DNA of 9,707 bases from JACVRW01 sp035705985 (lineage in GTDB: Bacteria; Actinomycetota; Thermoleophilia; Solirubrobacterales; Thermoleophilaceae): assembly GCA_035705985.1 (NCBI GenBank), contig DASSVP010000101.1, positions 1 to 9,707 on the forward strand. Direction: 5' to 3'. Shown here in pieces: positions 6,254 to 9,707 of the stretch. The translations under genes and the position numbers were made by a program. Below the pieces are notes generated by a model that ran no database searches, was not told the DNA's origin, and saw only the letters and a program-made list of their open reading frames with translations. Position 1 is the first letter of the stretch. Every line of letters begins with the position of its first letter.

Positions 6254-7287
6254 CGGCGCAGCTTCTCGGGGAGCCCGAACATGCGGATCAGCTCCGGATT
6301 GCGGAACGACGTCACTTCGGAGATCAGCTCGCCGCGCAGCCCGAACACCTCCAGGCAGTTCGGCAGGAACAGATCGCGGTCGGGGTCCAGCTTGTAGACG
6401 CCGAGTGCGAGCTGCCCGTTCGCGCGCGTGGAGACAAACCTCAGGCCGGTCGGCGAGTCTGCGGGCATGAGCCAGGAGTCGGCGATCCGCTCATGGCCCT
6501 GGTACCAGTCGGGGTAGGGCGGCATGGAGAAGACCGCGTCCTCGGCGAGCAGCGCCAGGATGGCCGCGATCTGCCCACGCTCGAAGGCGCTCACCAGGCG
6601 GGTGACGAACGCGCGCAGACGGTCGTCGCCGTGCCGCCGCAGCTCCTCCTGCTGGCTGTGGTCCGGGAGCCGTGAGCTGACCGTCTCGCGTGCCCGCTGG
6701 AGGGCGCTGTTCACCGAGACGGGGCTCGACGACAGCATCCGCGCTGCGTCCGCCGCCGGGAAGCCGAGCACGTCGCGTAGGACGAATACCGCCCGCTGAC
6801 GCGGCGGAAGGTGCTGGAGCGCCGCGACGAACGCCAGCTCGAGCGTCTCGCGCTGTTCGTAGCGGGCCTCCGGCCCCACCGCGTCGTCGGCTATCTGGAT
6901 CGCCTCATCGGGGTAGGGCTCCAACCAGATCGGCTGCTCGAGCCTCGTGGGCTCCGCGCCGCCCGCCGGCGCAGGTGGACCGTAATCCACCGGTAGCACG
7001 CGCTTCGGCCGCCGCGCGATCTCGTCGAGGCACACGTTCGTCGCGACGCGGTGGAGCCATGTGCGCAGCGAGCTGCGTCCCTCGAAGCGCCCCATCGCCC
7101 GCCAGGCGCGCAGGAAGGTCTCCTGCGCGGCGTCCTCCGCGTCGTGCAGCGAGCCGAGCATCCGGTAGCAGAGCGCGTGAAGCTCGCCGCGATACGGAGC
7201 GATCAGTTGTTCGAAGGCTGATTCGTCGCCCCCGAGGACGGCCGCGATCAGGCCGTCCTCGGTCGCTCGTTTCTCCGCTGTGCGCAT
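6250..7287 (-). CDS. ECF RNA polymerase sigma factor with C-terminal SnoaL-like domain
   Basis: 345 residues from the ATG at 7287. Sigma region 2 spans about 12-92: FEQLIAPYRGELHALCYRML, then the -10-recognition helix HDAEDAAQETFLRAW and RTWLHRVATNVCLDEIARR. An Asp/Pro-rich linker (about 95-145) leads to sigma region 4 (about 147-205) with LPPRQRAVFVLRDVLGFPAA and a helix-turn-helix ending SVNSALQRAR. Residues about 222-335 form a SnoaL/NTF2-like domain (RLVSAFERGQIAAILALLAE, MPPYPDWYQG, TSFRNPELIRMFGLPEKL). This is the layout of the TIGR02960/SigG-like and ECF41-like groups, where the extra domain modulates the sigma factor in place of a separate anti-sigma; none is encoded nearby. An upstream ATG at 7326 directly abuts the preceding stop codon and would add 13 residues. 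The ATG at 7287 was preferred because GGGAAG precedes it and the 13 extra codons are less GC-rich at third positions. The gene ends in a CTGA overlap with the VOC gene. Confidence 0.9.
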   Translation of the reverse strand: MRTAEKRATEDGLIAAVLGGDESAFEQLIAPYRGELHALCYRMLGSLHDAEDAAQETFLRAWRAMGRFEGRSSLRTWLHRVATNVCLDEIARRPKRVLPVDYGPPAPAGGAEPTRLEQPIWLEPYPDEAIQIADDAVGPEARYEQRETLELAFVAALQHLPPRQRAVFVLRDVLGFPAADAARMLSSSPVSVNSALQRARETVSSRLPDHSQQEELRRHGDDRLRAFVTRLVSAFERGQIAAILALLAEDAVFSMPPYPDWYQGHERIADSWLMPADSPTGLRFVSTRANGQLALGVYKLDPDRDLFLPNCLEVFGLRGELISEVTSFRNPELIRMFGLPEKLRR

Positions 7288-7326
7288 GGTCTTCCCATAA
7301 TGACTCCGGGTCGCGTCCAAATTCAT

Positions 7327-8448
7327 CTATGGATCGAGATCGCCGGCGACCTCGAGCGCCAGCGTCCCCCAATCGACGCCCGCCTCATCGCTGCCGAGCC
7401 TGACGACCACGGCATCGTTCGCGCGATCCACGGCGATGACCTGGCCGTACTTGCCCCTGGCAAGGAAGGCTTCCTGGCCGGCGCGCGAACGGGGCGTGAG
7501 CCACCAGCCGAGGCCGTACGGTCCGTCCCCCGTCGTCGCTGCTCTGACCCAGGCGGGCGAGACGACACGCCGCCCGTGCGCCCGCCCCTGCCGGAGCATG
7601 AGAAGGCCGTACCTGGCGAGGTCCCGCGCCCGCGCATTCACGCCGCTCTCCATTTTCTCGAAGCCGCTGCCCTCGGAGTCCAGGCTCCACGAGCCATCCG
7701 CCTCGGCTCCCATCGGGCGCCACAGGCGGGTCTCCATGTAGTCGGCGACCGGCATCTGGGTGGCGCGCTCGAGGATCAGCCCGAGAAGGAGCGGATTGAA
7801 GTTGTTGTAGTGGAAGCCCAGGCCGGGGTCCTGATCGACCTCCGTGTTCTCCAGCGCCACGTCGCGTAGGTCGGCGCCGTAGTACGTGACCGTGTCGTCG
7901 CTCCACGGCATGCCGTCCTCCTCGTAGCGCAGGCCGGACGACATCGACAGGAGGTCGCGGATACTGATTCGCGCGAAGCGCGGGTCGCGCTCCTCGAGCT
8001 CCGGGAGCCGGCGCGTGACCGGCTCGTCCAACCCTCGGATCGCACCCTCCTCGATTGCGATGCCGATCAGGGTCGATACGAACGACTTGGCCACCGAGAA
8101 GCTCGTCTCGAGCTCCTCCCGCGAGCCGCCGTTGAAGTAGCGCTCGTACACGACCCGGCCGTGGTGCAGCACGACGAACGCGCGGGTCGATCGCCGCTCG
8201 AGGAAGCCGTCGAGACCGAGGCGGGCCGGCGCGCGCGGCAGCCGCCAGACGTACGCGCCCGCTTCGATCTCGCGTGCCGGGAAGCGATGGCGGTCGTCGA
8301 TGTCCGACTCGCCCCAGACAACCGCCCGCGCGAAGCCGGACGACCCGGTCATCAGATGGGCCGAGCCGTACAGGGCGCCCGCAAGCGCTACGAGAGCGAG
8401 GAAGACGAGGCCGAGGCGTCGCATACCAGCTTTGACGGAGCCGGCCAC
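7327..8448 (-). CDS. Membrane-anchored serine hydrolase (class C beta-lactamase/NylB-like)
   Basis: 373 residues. An N-terminal hydrophobic segment (about 12-33) acts as signal anchor or signal peptide, so the catalytic domain should face outward. Family motifs of PF00144 follow: SFSVAKSF with Ser118-x-x-Lys121 as catalytic pair, LLSMSSGLRY (166-175), Tyr214-Asn215-Asn216 (YxN motif), and ARGKYGQVI (330-338) where many relatives have HxG or KTG. The pattern SMSSGL...YNN...LW.P.GA...GLGWW is that of esterase-like and 6-aminohexanoate-dimer-hydrolase-like members, not true beta-lactamases. Substrates could be esters, amides or peptides; resistance should not be assumed. The GTG at 8448 has GGTGAG five bases upstream; an ATG at 8424 (365 residues, starting MRRLGL) is a credible alternative with no SD. 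The start lies inside the MFS gene, implying translational coupling, and the TAG stop (7327-7329) abuts the sigma-factor region. Confidence 0.88.
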   Translation of the reverse strand: MAGSVKAGMRRLGLVFLALVALAGALYGSAHLMTGSSGFARAVVWGESDIDDRHRFPAREIEAGAYVWRLPRAPARLGLDGFLERRSTRAFVVLHHGRVVYERYFNGGSREELETSFSVAKSFVSTLIGIAIEEGAIRGLDEPVTRRLPELEERDPRFARISIRDLLSMSSGLRYEEDGMPWSDDTVTYYGADLRDVALENTEVDQDPGLGFHYNNFNPLLLGLILERATQMPVADYMETRLWRPMGAEADGSWSLDSEGSGFEKMESGVNARARDLARYGLLMLRQGRAHGRRVVSPAWVRAATTGDGPYGLGWWLTPRSRAGQEAFLARGKYGQVIAVDRANDAVVVRLGSDEAGVDWGTLALEVAGDLDP

Positions 8449-9707
8449 GCCGACTCACCGGCGGATTCGCGGTCCGGCCGCCAGGCGCCGCCGCGCAGCA
8501 GCCGGGCGATCGCGAAGGCCGCGGCGAGCACGAGCAGGCCGCTGACCGTGGCGGCCAGCTGCAGCGCCTCCGTGAACGCCTCGCGGGCGGAATCGAGCAC
8601 GTCGGCGCCCAGTCGAGCGGGCAGGGTGTCGGCGACCTGGACCGCGCCCCCGAGCGTGTCGCTCGCCGTCGCGGCCGCACCGGCCGGTAGGTCGGCGGGA
8701 AGCGCGTCGGCCGCGCGGCCCTGGTACACGGCAGTCCCGACCGTGCCGAGCAGCGCCAGTCCCAGCGCGCCGCCCAGCTCGGAGCTCGTCTCCGATATGC
8801 CGGAGGCGGCGCCGGCTCGCGCCGGCGGAGCGCTTCCGACCGCGAGGTCCGCGGCGAGCGTGAACAGCGGCGCCATGCCCAGCGACATAACAACGACGCC
8901 GGCCACCAGGAGCCCTGGGCCATGGACTGTGCCCGCCCGGCTGAGCAGCGCCACGCCGGCGGCGGCCACCGCTATGCCGGCAAGCATCGCCACCGGCGGC
9001 CGGACGCGTGCGGCCAGCGGCGGTGTGAGCTGCGAGCCCACGACGAAGGCAGCGGCCGCCGGCACGCTCCAGAGGCCCGCCTCGATCGGGGAGTAGCCGA
9101 GCACCAGCTGGAGGTACTGAGCGACGAACACCTCGATCCCGAACACGACAGCGAAGGCGAGCGTGTTCGCGGTGAGCGCGAGGCTGAAGGCGGGGCGGCG
9201 AAACAGGGCCAGGTCGACCATCGGCTCCTCGAGGCGCTGCTGGCGCCGGACGAACGTCGCGCCGACGCCGAGCCCGGCCACGGCCGGCGCCAGGGCCGCG
9301 AGCGTCAGCCCGTCGCTTGCGGCGGCTTTGACGCCGTAGATCACGCCGAGCACGGAGACCAGGGAAAGCGCCGCGCTCGCGAGGTCGAGGCGGCCGGGCT
9401 CGGGATCGCGGTACTCGGGGAGCAGCCGCGGGCCTACAGCAAGTAGCAGGACCATCACGGGCACGGCCAGGAGGAAGACCGAGCCCCAATGGAAGCTCTC
9501 GAGCATGACGCCGCCGACGAGAGGGCCGATCGCGGCGCCCACCGAGAAGCTCGTGATCCAGATGCCGATCGCCACGGTGCGCTGCGAGTCGTCTTCGAAC
9601 ATGCTCCGGATCAGCGACAGCGTCGACGGCGCCAGCGTCGCACCCGCCACGCCGAGCAGCGCGCGCGACGTGATCAGCATCTCCGGGCTGCGCGAGAATG
9701 CCGCGAG
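8388..9707 (-). CDS. DHA2-family MFS efflux transporter (5' end cut by window edge)
   Basis: 439 residues are visible, in frame through the window edge (LAAFSRSPEMLITSRALLG precedes the first internal ATG). Relatives of the 14-helix drug:H+ antiporter-2 family (QacA/SmvA/EmrB) have about 500 residues, so roughly the first two helices are probably missing. Visible signatures are the loop AGATLAPSTLSLIRSMF, motif C GIWITSFSVGAAIGPLVGG (visible residues 48-66), and HWGSVFLLAVPV (74-85), the equivalent of the family's WRWIFLINVP. About a dozen hydrophobic helices follow. The last large loop before the final helix (QGRAADALPADLPAGAAATA onward) is typical of actinobacterial DHA2 proteins. It presumably exports a cationic, lipophilic or antibiotic-like compound by proton antiport; the substrate is unknown. 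The 3' end runs 61 bases into the serine hydrolase gene, and the Ser-rich last 20 or so residues come from that overlap. Confidence 0.9.
   Translation of the reverse strand, partial: LAAFSRSPEMLITSRALLGVAGATLAPSTLSLIRSMFEDDSQRTVAIGIWITSFSVGAAIGPLVGGVMLESFHWGSVFLLAVPVMVLLLAVGPRLLPEYRDPEPGRLDLASAALSLVSVLGVIYGVKAAASDGLTLAALAPAVAGLGVGATFVRRQQRLEEPMVDLALFRRPAFSLALTANTLAFAVVFGIEVFVAQYLQLVLGYSPIEAGLWSVPAAAAFVVGSQLTPPLAARVRPPVAMLAGIAVAAAGVALLSRAGTVHGPGLLVAGVVVMSLGMAPLFTLAADLAVGSAPPARAGAASGISETSSELGGALGLALLGTVGTAVYQGRAADALPADLPAGAAATASDTLGGAVQVADTLPARLGADVLDSAREAFTEALQLAATVSGLLVLAAAFAIARLLRGGAWRPDRESAGESAWPAPSKLVCDASASSSSLS

Noticed and set aside
8161..9096. 311-codon plus-strand open frame
   Set aside because: Antisense to the transporter and serine hydrolase; Ser/Ala/Thr-rich shadow without motifs.

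Overview
The window is GC-rich DNA, almost certainly from a high-GC actinobacterium. The codon style, the protein types and the Arg-rich C-terminal tail on one secreted enzyme recall soil lineages such as Thermoleophilia/Solirubrobacterales, but that placement is an inference from remembered families, not a search. Every intact gene lies on the minus strand, so the transcriptional order runs from base 9707 down to base 1. Coding density is very high. The only stretch over 300 bases without an intact gene (4461-4936) holds broken plus-strand gene remains.

Right block (9707 to 4937): five genes packed head to tail. They are a DHA2-type MFS efflux transporter (its N-terminus is cut by the window edge), a membrane-anchored serine hydrolase of the class C beta-lactamase/NylB type that overlaps it by 61 bases, an ECF sigma factor with a C-terminal SnoaL-like domain, a small VOC/glyoxalase-like protein apparently started from CTG in a CTGA overlap with the sigma stop codon, and an alpha/beta hydrolase 90 bases further on with its own strong ribosome binding site. 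The spacing suggests one or two transcripts. The gene mix (export, hydrolysis, VOC protein, sigma factor carrying its own ligand-binding-like domain) suggests a response to a small molecule, but the substrate cannot be read from the sequence.

Middle (4461 to 4936): a gene graveyard on the plus strand. Fragments of a GH16-type glycoside hydrolase can be followed through all three plus frames (about 4513-4830), with large internal deletions and at least four frame changes. They are followed by a short, less certain fragment resembling the C-terminus of a FAD-dependent aromatic hydroxylase.

Left block (4460 to 1): three genes. The first encodes a large secreted metal-dependent hydrolase related to the M19 membrane dipeptidases, with an extra N-terminal domain and an Arg-rich C-terminal domain. 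The second encodes a 92-residue Ala/Lys/Arg-rich basic protein whose ribosome binding site sits just behind a TetR-type palindrome. The third encodes a secreted metallophosphoesterase resembling the PPA1498 type, cut by the left window edge. No tRNA, rRNA, CRISPR array, insertion sequence or convincing intrinsic terminator was seen.

Nothing here amounts to a clearly new system. The points most worth following up are the SnoaL-sigma operon, the divergent M19-like enzyme, the palindrome in front of the small basic protein, and the CTG start.
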